Source of the DNA: Diphasiastrum complanatum
Taxonomy: Eukaryota; Streptophyta; Lycopodiopsida; Lycopodiales; Lycopodiaceae
NCBI GenBank assembly: GCA_029204225.1
Contig: CM055110.1
Location: 19,946,410-20,010,409 of the forward strand
Length of the DNA: 64,000 nucleotides
Reading direction: 5' to 3'
The position numbers and the translations under genes are program-made. Of this stretch, positions 1 to 9,362 are shown in pieces (position 1 is the first letter of the stretch; the number at the start of each line of letters is the position of its first letter). The notes beneath the pieces are model-generated. The model did no database searches, was not told where the DNA came from, and saw only the letters and a list, made by a program, of their open reading frames with translations.

Positions 1-1104
1 CTCCCGGATGATACGGGCTAAGCCCTTAGTACCACACCAGATTATCTTGGCGGAGTTCGCGGTCCCCCCCCATTCAGATTGAGGCCTTATTCAATATTGT
101 GACATTCATACAGAGGTTAGAGGATCTTCAGGACGGGGGTACACATTATGTAGTTGCAGCTTTATCTTCATCCCGGCGCCTACACTCAGAGGGACACCTT
201 TTCTCATGGTACTCCCAGGCTTGCCGTCTCCTCTCCACATTGAGTATCCAGATTAGTGATCTACCTGCGGGCACCCACCAGTACATCAGAGGCCTCCTTT
301 ACAGATCATATCTTCATATCACTTGGCAGGGTCCATTGGGGACCAAGAGTGAGTTTTATCGTACACACTTTCTATCTCTTGATCCGGCTGGCTGCCCCAT
401 AGTATCTGGTTACTTGCTGAGGAGTATATCTCATAACCACTCCAAATATCCTAAACAAGATTTTTACCAATGGTTTCAATTGTTAGCATTACTAAAAACT
501 GCAGATAGAGATGGGTCAGTTTCGGGTTTCTTCACATCAGCTGGCTATTGAGACTGGCAGATACAGTGGCACCCCACGAGAGGACCGGCTTTGTAGCATG
601 TGTGTTATGCATGAGACTGAGGATGAGTCACATTTTCTCTTCAGATGTCCAGCCTACTATGAGATACGGGGGCGGTACTACTGCTTGTTCAGAGAGCACC
701 CAGTTACACTTTCTACCTTGATATCTTATGAGGACCCTAGATGTGTCGCACTGATGATCCGAGAGATGTCAGACCTGAGGAGGAGGAGACTAGATGGTAC
801 ACATTCCCTGATACAGCTGAGCATTGATGAGTGCATATCCCGTCGGAGACAGAGATCTGAGGTACCCATAGGCAGCGACTCAGATGGAGAGGCCGAGATT
901 CCCGACTCCTTCGTACACCGGCATCAGAGACCATGTCGACGGCCAGAGAGACAGTCAGTTATTAGATCACAGCCCAGAGCGCCACGGCAGCAGAGACGAC
1001 ACCGACGGCCTATCTGGCGACAGAGGTCCAGGGCACATCTAATCACACCTTCACAGCATACCATCCACCATTTCTTTCATGCTGATGGGCATCGTGATAT
1101 ATGA
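1..1104 (+). pseudogene. LINE-A ORF2 C-terminus (thumb and CCHC zinc motif), frameshifted
   Basis: The first ~75 nt encode RAKPLVPHQIILAEFAVPP, which matches the end of the RT/thumb ORF of LINE-C. The frame then shifts; 99-551 continues the post-RT region in another frame, and 511-1104 carries the C-terminal zinc motif in a third. In that last frame the motif is C28-x2-C31-x9-H41-x4-C46 followed by PAYYEIRGRYYCLF, a common LINE ORF2 nucleic-acid-binding tail. A long Arg-rich tail follows. The same C-x2-C-x9-H-x4-C spacing recurs in LINE-C. The frameshifts make this copy non-functional. Confidence 0.8.
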
Positions 1105-1267
1105 TTCCAGGCTATTGGATCCTGACTGGGCCAGCTGTCTTTATGCATTGTATTTGCAGTTATTTAGTTTTATAGATGATTGAGCTTTAAGCTCCTATGT
1201 GCACACTTGACATGTACCTTTTCTTAGTCCTATGTACCTTAGGGTATTCAAGGACATTAATAAAATC
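1..1267 (+). mobile_element. LINE-A, 3' part of a TC-tailed LINE
   Basis: This is the 3' end of a non-LTR retrotransposon whose 5' part lies left of the window. It holds the end of ORF2, a 3' UTR of about 160 bp (1105-1267) and a terminal TTTC/TC tail. The 3' UTR ends in a short stem-loop (CCTT at 1237-1240, AAGG at 1250-1253) followed by ACATTAATAAAATC, the same layout as LINE-B, -C, -E and -F in this window. Confidence 0.85.
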
Positions 1268-1281
1268 TTTCTTTCTTTCTT

Positions 1282-1340
<59 letters not shown>
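1268..1340 (+). repeat. (TTTC)n/(TC)n microsatellite, LINE-A tail
   Basis: TTTC units (about 1268-1284) pass into a pure TC run (1286-1340). The run ends exactly where the GC-rich 5' end of LINE-B begins at 1341. Confidence 0.97.
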
Positions 1341-1342
<2 letters not shown>

Positions 1343-1510
1343 CCGCCCTGCTGGTGCGCTGCCCGCCTGCTGGTGCGCTGCCCGCCCTGCTGGTGCGCTG
1401 CCCGCCCTGCTGGTGCGCTGCCCGCCCTGCTAGCGCTGCTGCCCTCTCTCTCTCTTGCGCGCCCACCCGCCCTGCTGGCGCTGCTGTCCGCCCTGCTGGC
1501 GCTGCAGTGC
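1341..1510 (+). repeat. LINE-B 5' UTR: tandem ~20-bp GC-rich units
   Basis: Four to five tandem copies of a unit close to CCCGCCCTGCTGGTGCGCTG (one 19-bp variant) lie at 1341-1440. After a short CT run, diverged copies containing CCGCCCTGCTGGCGCTG follow at 1463-1507. Tandem 5' monomers are known as promoters in some L1 families (for example mouse). A promoter role here is inference. Confidence 0.75.
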
Positions 1511-1613
1511 TGACCTTCGCACCTGCCCTACGCTGCCCTGCGCTGGTCTGCGCTACTGCGCTGCTACGCCTGGCCGTTTGTCTACACTGTCCTCCATCTG
1601 CTTACCGCCTCCT

Positions 1614-2534
1614 ATGGCACCTAAGAAAAAGGGGGGTGTTCTTACACCCCCCTCCCTGTTGGACACCCCCCCATCACCGGTAGTGATGGAGGAGCCGTCT
1701 TCGGTGATAGAAACTAGTGACATTCCTGTCAACATGGCTGCCATTGACTACACTCCTTCCAAACCTACCGAAAGTCTTTTTGCTTATGATCTTAGTTTTA
1801 TCCGACAAGAAATTCTTGGACTTAAGAAACAACTACACCTCTTTGAAGCTGAAAATAGCAAGTTAGCTAAGGATCTTTTTGGTGTCACGGAACGTGTGGA
1901 GCAGCTTGAGCAAGAAAATATATATCTTAAGCAACGAATTGCAGAAAAAAGTGCCTTGGAGGAGACTTCCAACAAGATCAATAGCTTGGAGAAACAAGTC
2001 GAGGAGACGAAAACGTGGGTAGCACTCTTCAAACCGGATGATATGGGCAGCAAACTCTCATCACTCGCAAAACAGGTTGAAGAAACGACATCGATCCTTA
2101 AGCAAGGTAATCACTCTCAGATTTCATCTTTTCCGAAGGAAAACGATTTGGAGACCGTTTTAGGTGAACAAGCCAGAAGGGCCAAAAAAGCCTTTAACAT
2201 TAGAGTAAGAGGCATTGCCAATGGTGGAAAACCGTTGGAAGAAGCTACGGATTTGCTCATTTCCAAGTTATCTCATGTGGCTGATGGTTTTGATACTGCT
2301 TGGCGTAGTAAATTTGATGACAATGTTTTGTTTATCAAGTTCCGCTCGCTTTCACAACGCAATGCTGCCCTTCGGCTTAGGGCAAAGCTTAAAGGTACTT
2401 TCATTTATATGGATGATGACTTAACAAATACTCAATGGTTGGCAAGAAAAAAGATTATCCTTGAAGCGAAAGAGAAAGGGCAAAGGGTTGTTTTTATTGA
2501 CGGGAAACCGAGATTTTTCGACCTTCCACAATAG
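1614..2534 (+). CDS. LINE-B ORF1 protein (coiled coil, RRM-like, CTD)
   Basis: This is a 306-residue RNA-binding ORF1 protein of a LINE. An upstream in-frame ATG at 1455 only adds translated GC repeat. ATG 1614 gives MAPKKKGG, a basic start similar to MPCRKG of LINE-F, so it is preferred. Residues ~60-140 form a heptad-rich coiled coil. Residues ~185-255 look RRM-like (FNIRVRGIA, then VLFIKF). The end resembles the L1 ORF1p C-terminal domain (IYMDDDLTNTQWLARKK, then VVFIDGKPRFFD). It stops with TAG at 2532-2534, in the same frame as the endonuclease that follows. It would form nucleoprotein particles with LINE RNA. No internal stop is seen. Confidence 0.8.
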   Translation: MAPKKKGGVLTPPSLLDTPPSPVVMEEPSSVIETSDIPVNMAAIDYTPSKPTESLFAYDLSFIRQEILGLKKQLHLFEAENSKLAKDLFGVTERVEQLEQENIYLKQRIAEKSALEETSNKINSLEKQVEETKTWVALFKPDDMGSKLSSLAKQVEETTSILKQGNHSQISSFPKENDLETVLGEQARRAKKAFNIRVRGIANGGKPLEEATDLLISKLSHVADGFDTAWRSKFDDNVLFIKFRSLSQRNAALRLRAKLKGTFIYMDDDLTNTQWLARKKIILEAKEKGQRVVFIDGKPRFFDLPQ

Positions 2535-2538
2535 GAAC

Positions 2539-2577
2539 TAGGGGCCCCCGGATATAGAAGCTACCCGAGATCCCCTA
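2539..2577 (+). promoter_or_regulatory. ORF1/ORF2 junction hairpin of LINE-B
   Basis: TAGGGG (2539-2544) pairs with CCCCTA (2572-2577), with an inner CGG/CCG pairing. It starts five bases after the ORF1 stop and precedes the endonuclease start motif. GC-rich hairpins occupy the same place in LINE-C (6682-6715) and LINE-E (13610-13643). Confidence 0.55.
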
Positions 2578-2582
2578 CCAAT

Positions 2583-2915
2583 TTGAGACTTGGCTTATGG
2601 AATTGTAATGGTTTTTTATCTTCGTCATCAGCCGGAGACTTTGCTGATTTTATTAGAAAATGCGACATTTTGTTGTTGGCTGAAACTCATGAGTCCTTAT
2701 ATCATCCTCTTCCAAATATACAGGAGTACTCTTGGCATTCTGCTTTTCGTCCATTTGTTAGGGGAAAAACTTGTCGAGGATCTGGAGGAGTAGCTTGTTT
2801 ATACAGAGACACCACAGTTCAGATGGTTAAACAAGATCCATACGCTCGCTATATTTGGTTACACATTATTGGCTCACTATTGGGATTACCTCAGGACATC
2901 TATATAGCACGCTCT
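2583..2915 (+). pseudogene. LINE-B ORF2 endonuclease fragment
   Basis: The AP-endonuclease N-terminus reads LGLWNCNG, then CDILLLAETHE and GSGGVACLYR, all typical of LINE endonucleases. It lies in the ORF1 frame, separated only by the TAG at 2532. It breaks off after a segment matching the middle of the LINE-C and LINE-E endonucleases. The block with the GDFNA-like motif is missing, and the sequence jumps to GLTQWPSSSAYTC in the next frame. Endonuclease activity is therefore lost. Confidence 0.8.
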
Positions 2916-2922
2916 TGCCATT

Positions 2923-4833
2923 TTGAATGGCCTCACACAGTGGCCTTCCTCATCAGCATATACATGCTATCCTCATGGTGGAGGACATAGTGTGGTCGAC
3001 TACTTCATTGGATCACCTGCTTTGATCTCTCACATTTCTGATTTCTCCATTACACCCCCTACCATTTCCGATCACTCACTCTTACACATCTCACTTGGTC
3101 ACATAACCTCTTCTTTGCAAGTTTCTTGCTCTCTTCCCACTCATAAACGTATTCCTTTCACCCAATCTGGATTCACTAATTACACCACAATCTTATCCCT
3201 ACTACTCGCTAACTTCCCGTTCATGGCACCAATTGACCAGCAAGCCACTTTTCTCTCTACATCCCTCTTAGCTGCTGCTTCCTCATCCTTCCCCACCAAA
3301 ACGACATCATCTCACAGAAGTGTTCACAACAGATGGTATGATGCAGAATGCCGCTCTCTTCACAATCATGTGACATATGCCAGGTCACACTCCCCTGCCA
3401 CACTCAAACAATGCCAGAAAGAATATCATAGAACCACCAGAACAAAGAAGATCAAGTACCTACAATCACTCTGCCAAAAAATGATCAACTCTTTAGATTC
3501 ACCCTCCTCCTCTTTTTTCTGGAAACATTTCACCAGACACTCTTCAACATTGGCCCCCATAGCCATCGAATCCTGGATCGAGTATGCCACGGAGTTATAT
3601 ACCACGGACTCTCCTCCTACCTCACTCTCACCGAGACCTGACCACTGCTCACTTTTCACCCCTGACATGGTTGGAAACGCCATTAAACATGCCAAACTAA
3701 ATAAAGCCACTGACTATGACTCCTTAAGTGTAGACTTCCTAAAGCCCGTAGCACATCTCATCTCCCCTTACATTGCTCATGTTTTTAACACAGCTGTTAC
3801 TTCTGGTTTTCCTACGGCTTGGTGTACTAATATCCTTCACCCCATCCTCAAGGCAGGTGATCCCATGAATGTAGGAAACTACCGCACCATTATGATTGGC
3901 CACACTCTGGCTAAGATATATGGCTCTATACTACAGACAGTTACTGGATCTTTTGCTGAAACTGAGGGTTTACACGCTATGGGTCAAGCTGGTTTCAGAC
4001 CGGGATATTCTACTTCAGACCAGATCTTCATTTTGAGATGCATTATTGAGGAGGCTCGACATCGGAAACAAAGAATTTACTGTTGCTTTGTGGATTTTCG
4101 CAAAGCTTTTGACTCTGTTCCACGACATCTTCTTTTCCAGAGACTGTCTTCACTTGGCTTTTCAGAGGATACTATTGCTGCGATCATTACTTTATATGAG
4201 CGAGTCTTGGCACGTTTCAGAGATGGTAGTGGCTGGTCCTCACAGATACATTCTACCATTGGTGTGAAGCAGGGTTGCCCCTTATCACCCACTCTTTTTG
4301 CACTATATATAGATGACCTCGAGCGGATTATTCGCGAGGAAGGTGGAGAGGGCTGTCCCCTAGCAGACATTATTATCCCCATTCTCTTGTACGCTGATGA
4401 TGTGGTTCTCCTCTCATCCTCTGCAGCTGGTTTACAGAGTCACCTTTCTGCTTTACATCACTTTTGCCAGCGTTGGGGATTGACGGTTAACCTTAAGAAG
4501 ACTAAGATTATGGTGTTTAACACCAACAGACAGCATATGAGAGATGTGATTTTCTATTATGACGGGCTACCGATTGAGATCGTGACCTCCTACACCTATT
4601 TGGGAGTTCTTTTCTCTGGTCCGCTACTCACTTTTCGACCAGCAGCCACCGCCAGGCTCCGCAAGGGGCATACCGCTCTTGTGCATATGGAGAGATTTTG
4701 CTCTACTTATTATGTGCAGGATCCTGCTACCAGATGTCGCACTGCATTCTCTCATGGCCTAATCCACATTGCATTGCACTCATGTTCTTACTATAGAGGG
4801 GCCTACAGGCGACCGCGGAGCATCAGCTTCTGA
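2923..4833 (+). CDS. LINE-B ORF2: endonuclease C-end and reverse transcriptase
   Basis: A 636-codon open frame. It starts in the last endonuclease segment (GGGHSVVDYF, then TISDHSLLHI) and covers the linker and RT: YRTIMIGHTLAKIYGSIL, FVDFRKAFDSVPRHLL, GVKQGCPLSPTLFALYIDDL and catalytic YADDVVLL (Tyr near residue 490), then VNLKKTKIMVFNT. It ends shortly after DPATRCR with a jump into unrelated-frame sequence, so the thumb and CCHC region is missing. The listed first codon is arbitrary, since translation would have come from the ORF2 start upstream. The frame is intact, but the protein would lack endonuclease and zinc motif. Confidence 0.85.
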   Translation: MNGLTQWPSSSAYTCYPHGGGHSVVDYFIGSPALISHISDFSITPPTISDHSLLHISLGHITSSLQVSCSLPTHKRIPFTQSGFTNYTTILSLLLANFPFMAPIDQQATFLSTSLLAAASSSFPTKTTSSHRSVHNRWYDAECRSLHNHVTYARSHSPATLKQCQKEYHRTTRTKKIKYLQSLCQKMINSLDSPSSSFFWKHFTRHSSTLAPIAIESWIEYATELYTTDSPPTSLSPRPDHCSLFTPDMVGNAIKHAKLNKATDYDSLSVDFLKPVAHLISPYIAHVFNTAVTSGFPTAWCTNILHPILKAGDPMNVGNYRTIMIGHTLAKIYGSILQTVTGSFAETEGLHAMGQAGFRPGYSTSDQIFILRCIIEEARHRKQRIYCCFVDFRKAFDSVPRHLLFQRLSSLGFSEDTIAAIITLYERVLARFRDGSGWSSQIHSTIGVKQGCPLSPTLFALYIDDLERIIREEGGEGCPLADIIIPILLYADDVVLLSSSAAGLQSHLSALHHFCQRWGLTVNLKKTKIMVFNTNRQHMRDVIFYYDGLPIEIVTSYTYLGVLFSGPLLTFRPAATARLRKGHTALVHMERFCSTYYVQDPATRCRTAFSHGLIHIALHSCSYYRGAYRRPRSISF

Positions 4834-4844
4834 TCACATCCTTC

Positions 4845-5150
4845 TTGTATGGGAGAAGACTGCAAACAGCAGACCCAAAGCCAACAGATTATGATCATGA
4901 TGATGGCACTCCTACACGAGACTGGTATAGAGACCAAAGAAAACACATTACTCAGCGTTGTATGGCGGTTAGAGTTACTCGTCCTACCTTGGGAGCACAC
5001 ACTTCTCATAGACAACCTCCGCTACAACAAAGTCAACATATGCTAGGCCTACCTCCATGGCAGCATGCATCACCTCCTTCAGCAGGATTTGATGACCATG
5101 AGATGATGACATATCATACCTTTTCATTGCAGCACATCATAGCAGTGTAG
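4845..5150 (+). pseudogene. LINE-B ORF2 C-terminal tail remnant and 3' UTR start
   Basis: Out of frame with the RT. It encodes a His/Gln/Arg-rich tail resembling in composition the very C-termini of the LINE-A and LINE-C ORF2 proteins. The CCHC motif that should precede it is deleted. The 3' UTR follows to 5290. Confidence 0.5.
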
Positions 5151-5260
5151 GACATAACATTTTATTTCATTTATATCCTAGCATTCTACATCTATATGTA
5201 TTTTTCTTTGATTGTCTCAAAGACTTTTCATAAGCTCCCATGGATATTTAAACCTTATAC

Positions 5261-5281
5261 GCCTTTTGGCATTAAAAAGGC
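5261..5281 (+). promoter_or_regulatory. LINE-B 3' stem-loop
   Basis: GCCTTTT, seven loop bases, AAAAGGC: a perfect 7-bp stem 9 bp before the TC tail. Counterparts are at 10483-10503 (LINE-C), 22522-22542 (LINE-E) and 31568-31588 (LINE-F, minus strand). Confidence 0.7.
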
Positions 5282-5287
5282 ATCAAC

Positions 5288-5290
<3 letters not shown>

Positions 5291-5342
<52 letters not shown>
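5291..5342 (+). repeat. (TC)26 microsatellite between LINE-B and LINE-C
   Basis: A pure TC run that serves as the tail of LINE-B and the insertion point of LINE-C. Confidence 0.97.
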
Positions 5343-5345
<3 letters not shown>

Positions 5346-5347
5346 CG

Positions 5348-6670
5348 ATGGTGCCTCCACGCAAGAGGGCCAGCCCTCGCTCCATCTCTCCACGGGCCAG
5401 CCCCATCTCCCCACGGATCGCTCCTTCCACCATCGCGCCCCCGGATTGCTCCTTCCCCCCTCGCTAATGTACCTCCTACCCTCGCTGATGTGCCTCCTGC
5501 TAATACTCTGTCTCCTGCCCCCTCGCTTACCCCCCTGCCCTCGCTGATTTGTCTCCTGCCCTCGCTAATGTGTCCCCTGCGGTCCCCCTGAATGTGGTAT
5601 CTCCTGTCCCCCTCGCTACCCCCCCTGCTTGCTCCGCCCCAGATCAATCTCCTATTGGCGCCTGCATCCCTCCTCCCCCCTTCGCTGTCCCCCCTGCTGC
5701 CTCAATCCTCTTCAATGCCCTTCCTCCTGATCTGCAACAGGAGGAAGGGCCTCATGCTTTTCTTCCTGCTGCTACTGAGCAGCCCTGCTCCTCTTCTGCT
5801 TCCCCACTCTCCTCTTCATCCTCCTCTCCCACACCTTCTTCCTGCTCCTCTTCTGCTCCTTCTGCTCTATCTTCCTCTGTTCCTATCTCCCCTTCCTCTT
5901 CTTCCTTGCCTATCAGTCCAATAACTCCTCTTATCTCCTACTCTCAAGAACCATACACTCTCACAAAGGCTATGGAGTCCTATCTTGCCTCTAGCCTGAG
6001 TGTGCTGTTACAGAATTTTCAAGGTCTGAAGACAGAATTACATATGGTTAAAATTGAGATGTCTGCTCTCAAAGAAACCAACGCCAAACTGCATCAAGAA
6101 ATGGATCTTTTGAGAAAAGAAGTCAAATCTCAGCCTCTTCTTGCTACACCTGAGCCATCGCACAAACTTAAAGAATTGGAGGAAAAAATTGAGAAGCAAA
6201 AGGAGGAAACCCTCTCGTGGGCAGCTATTATCAAAAAAGGTAACACACCAAGTGCCCCTATCTCTTCGGTTATTTCAGCTACTCTTTCAAAAGAAAGATC
6301 TAGGGAGCAAAAGGCATACAATATTCAAGTAAGGGGCATCGCAAACTCTCAAAATGCTCTTGAAGAAGCAAAATGTTTCCTTGAAAGTACACTTGGGCAC
6401 CACAATAGAGATTTGGATTCAGCATGGAGAACAACCAGAGATAATGCTACCCTCATCATTCGTTTTACTTCTTTGGAGAGCCGTCGTGATGCTTTGTGAT
6501 GTAGAGCTAAACTACGTGGCTCTCAAATATATATGGATGATGATCTTACATATTTACAGGTTGAGGAAAGGCGTAAAGCCTTCCAAGAAGCTAAAGCGAC
6601 AGGTAGACGTGTTATCTACAGGGATGGTCGAATCCGATACATTGATGATGTGCCCCCAAGGATGCTGAGA
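5348..6670 (+). pseudogene. LINE-C ORF1 (coiled coil, RRM-like, CTD), interrupted
   Basis: The likely ancestral start is ATG 5348 (MVPPRKRASPRS), five bases after the TC tract, but that frame meets stops near 5465. The long open stretch runs in the same frame from 5549 to a TGA at 6497-6499. A Pro/Ser-rich low-complexity N-terminus (~140 residues) precedes a coiled coil, then SWAAIIKKGNT, an RRM-like block (YNIQVRGIANSQ, then TLIIRFTSLES) and, past the TGA in the same frame, the CTD (IYMDDDLTYLQVEERRKAF, then VIYRDGRIRYID). The frame stays open beyond 6670 into the endonuclease region, so ORF1 and ORF2 are not separated by a stop here. Confidence 0.75.
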
Positions 6671-6681
6671 AATAGGGACTT

Positions 6682-6715
6682 GGGGCGCCCGGTATTGGGA
6701 GCATACTGGGGCCCC
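6682..6715 (+). promoter_or_regulatory. ORF1/ORF2 junction hairpin of LINE-C
   Basis: GGGGCGCCC-GGTAT faces ATAC-TGGGGCCCC across a short loop. It has the same position as the LINE-B and LINE-E hairpins, directly before the WNCNG endonuclease start. Confidence 0.55.
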
Positions 6716-6727
6716 ATCCTCGCCGCT

Positions 6728-7511
6728 TGCAGATTGGGGTTTGGAATTGTAACGGCATACATTCATCGTCCATTGCGGGTGATCTGCTTGACTTCATTGG
6801 GAGATTTATTACTTTTTATGGAGACTCATGAGAGTCAGGAGAGAGGCTTACCGACTTTTCCAGGATACAGATGGGACTCGGTCTATCAACATGAGATGAG
6901 ATCTGCTAGTGGGAGAGGTTCTGGTGGGGTCGCTTGCCTTTATAGGGAGTCGTTGCATCCTATTTTTGAGTTCGTCAGCCATGATGAACATTGTAGTACA
7001 TCTGGTTCCGCATCGACGGACATAGCGTTGGTTCTGACAGAGACATCTTTGTTGCAGCTTGCTATTTCCCTCCAGTATCTTCTTCCTTTGTAGAGGGTAT
7101 TGGTTCACCCTACATTGATCTTTCTACAGACATTGTCAGATATGCAGAGCGAGGTTACATTTTTCTCACTGGTGACTTTAATGCCAGGACAGCTTCACGG
7201 CAGTCTGATTTCTATGATTCTATGGACCAGCTTCGAATACGTGCCCTTGATGGAGATGACTTGTGTGTTACTAGGATTTCTGAAGACACTTTGGGCCCCA
7301 TTACCACTTATGGCGAATACTTGCTACAATTAGGAGAAGCTCATGAGTTGGCCATTTTTAATGGCTTAACCTGTTGGCCCGACTCTGGCAGATACACCTG
7401 CCATCTCCACAGTGGCGGCCATAGTGTTGTTGATTACCTTATGATTTTCATATTTCACCTACCACTCTTTCTGATCACTCCTTCCTTTCCTTTAGTCTTG
7501 GTACTATTTCT
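6728..7511 (+). pseudogene. LINE-C ORF2 endonuclease, frameshifted
   Basis: The AP-endonuclease domain is spread over three frames: VWNCNGIHSSS (near 6740), then DLLLFMETHESQ and GSGGVACLYRES, then FLTGDFNARTASRQSDF near 7155-7210, then GEAHELAIFNGLTCWPDSG and GGHSVVDYLM. These are the expected catalytic blocks (N, E, D-x-N, SDH) in order. At least three frameshifts break it. The segment missing in LINE-B is present here. Confidence 0.8.
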
Positions 7512-9362
7512 TTGCCTCGACAGTTCTCACCTCCACCATTACCTCGTGCACCCAAATACATCTTTGACCGTTCACTCGCACCTACCTATCAGCATTCGCT
7601 CACCCCACTGCTCCACATTTTTCCACATCACAGCCCGCTTGAAGTGCAAGCTTCCTTCCTTACCACAGCACTCCATACAGCTGCCGCTGCCTCCTCCTCT
7701 AGACCCCATCATAACAAAAATAACAACAAACCTAGACCGGTGCGCCCATCTTGGTATGACGATGAGTGTCATTCCCATCATCACCTTGTCACACATGCTC
7801 GCATGCACACCCCTCATCTCTTACAACCCACTCGTCGTCTCTTTACCCGCCTACTTCGTTGTAAGAAACAGGCATATGATAGTTTGGAAGAGCGACTACT
7901 TATTGGTCTTCTCTATAGTTCCTCCATAGGCGCCTTTTGGCGTGAGTTCATTCCCCGTGCTCCACCTCCGCTCCTTGATGATTTACGCATTTGGATTGAG
8001 TATGCCACTGCCTTGTATACCATCGATACCGACACACCTATTTCCATCTCCCCTAGACCTCATGAGTTTACCTTTTTCACCTCTGATATGGTCCACAATG
8101 CCATCAAGAAAATGAACACCAATAAAGCCAGGGATATTGATGACCTTGAATCCGAGCTTTTAATCCATGCTGCTGATTTACTATCACCTCTCCTAGCCAC
8201 TCTACTAAATCAAGCCGTTGTCTCTGGTCCTTCTCCTTGGTGCACCAACATCATCCATCCCATACACAAGAATGGTGATCCCAAGAATCCTGGTAACTAT
8301 CGGACTCTTATGATTGGGCACGTTATTACGAAGTTGTATGGCATTATTCTTCAGTCAGCTGTGAGTACTGAGTCAGAGACCAGGAGATTGCATGCTATGG
8401 GCCAAGCTAGGTTTAGAGCTCATTATTCTACTAAAGATCATATCTTTACTCTCAGAGCTATTATTGAGGAATCTCGGCACCGGCGAGAGCGAGTTTATTG
8501 CTGCTTCGTTGACTTCAGGAAGGCCTTTGACTCTGTCCCACGCTCCTTACTCATCCAGCGGATACAAGACCTTGGTTTTTCTGATGACACAGTCCTAGCA
8601 GTGATGGCACTGTATGAGAAAGTATTGGGATGCTTCCGAAGTGACAGAGGTATCTCAGAGCAGATCATGAGCACTATTGGGGTGAAGCAGGGATGTTCCC
8701 TCTCCCCTACACTTTTTGGCTTATATATTGATGAGTTGGAGCGAGTTATCGAGCAGTGTGGTGGTTCTAGGTGCAGACTTGGTGACATCTTGATCGCTAT
8801 TCTTCTCTATGCAGATGATGTGGTTCTACTTTCACCTACTAGAGAAGGGTTGCAGAGACAGATTGACTGTCTTCATGATTTCTATTCCAGATGGGGTCTA
8901 GGGGTGAACATTGTGAAGACCAAGGTGATGGTTTTCAACACTTTCAGGAGCTTTATGTTGAGACAGGAGCTCCTTTTTGACAGTCGGCCGTTAGAGATTG
9001 TCCCTTCCTACACTTACTTGGGCACCCTTTTTATTGGTCCTATATTTGGTATGAGACAGGCAGCCTCTAGTAGGCTTGGGAAAGGCCATGCTTCCCTTGC
9101 CCAGATGGAGAGATTTTGCTTCCGTAAGTCTATTCGAGATGCCTCGAGTAAGTGTCGGCTTTTTGACACCATTGTTTCTCCTGCAGCTCTATATGCATCG
9201 GCTGCATGGTGCACGAGCCTTACCTCATCTGACTGGGCTAGTATCTCACGGTTACAGATCACTATGCTTTCAAGCATGATTCAGGCTAAGCCTTCAGTAC
9301 CACATCAGATCATCCTTGCTGAGTTTGCGGTCCCACCCATGTACCTTGATGCCTTACTCTAG
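7512..9362 (+). CDS. LINE-C ORF2 reverse transcriptase and thumb
   Basis: A 616-codon open frame downstream of the endonuclease. RT blocks: YRTLMIGHVITKLYGIIL, FVDFRKAFDSVPRSLL, GVKQGCSLSPTLFGLYIDEL, YADDVVLL (Tyr about residue 433), VNIVKTKVMVFNT. A thumb region follows: YTYLGTLF, then DTIVSPAALYASAAWC and LPHQ-type AKPSVPHQIILAEFAV. The frame ends with TAG at 9360-9362 where LINE-A continues in a homologous frame, so this stop is a lesion. RT catalytic residues are intact. The first codon shown is not the natural start. Confidence 0.87.
   Translation: MPRQFSPPPLPRAPKYIFDRSLAPTYQHSLTPLLHIFPHHSPLEVQASFLTTALHTAAAASSSRPHHNKNNNKPRPVRPSWYDDECHSHHHLVTHARMHTPHLLQPTRRLFTRLLRCKKQAYDSLEERLLIGLLYSSSIGAFWREFIPRAPPPLLDDLRIWIEYATALYTIDTDTPISISPRPHEFTFFTSDMVHNAIKKMNTNKARDIDDLESELLIHAADLLSPLLATLLNQAVVSGPSPWCTNIIHPIHKNGDPKNPGNYRTLMIGHVITKLYGIILQSAVSTESETRRLHAMGQARFRAHYSTKDHIFTLRAIIEESRHRRERVYCCFVDFRKAFDSVPRSLLIQRIQDLGFSDDTVLAVMALYEKVLGCFRSDRGISEQIMSTIGVKQGCSLSPTLFGLYIDELERVIEQCGGSRCRLGDILIAILLYADDVVLLSPTREGLQRQIDCLHDFYSRWGLGVNIVKTKVMVFNTFRSFMLRQELLFDSRPLEIVPSYTYLGTLFIGPIFGMRQAASSRLGKGHASLAQMERFCFRKSIRDASSKCRLFDTIVSPAALYASAAWCTSLTSSDWASISRLQITMLSSMIQAKPSVPHQIILAEFAVPPMYLDALL

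Larger units (their letters stand above)
1341..5290 (+). mobile_element. LINE-B, internally deleted TC-tailed LINE
   Basis: The element begins at 1341 directly after a TC tract and ends at 5290 directly before another. Order: GC-rich tandem-repeat 5' UTR, intact ORF1, ORF1/ORF2 junction hairpin, truncated endonuclease, long RT frame, remnant of the ORF2 C-terminal tail, 3' UTR and 3' stem-loop (5261-5281). Compared with LINE-C it lacks the central endonuclease (about 120 codons, near 2905-2925) and most of the post-RT/CCHC region (near 4745-4850). Confidence 0.85.

Noticed and set aside
1197-1466. ORFs of Leu/Ser or Arg/Glu repeats over TC tracts (also near 5196-5647, 22387-22688, 31387-31590)
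   Set aside because: They are translations of the microsatellites and GC monomers, not genes.
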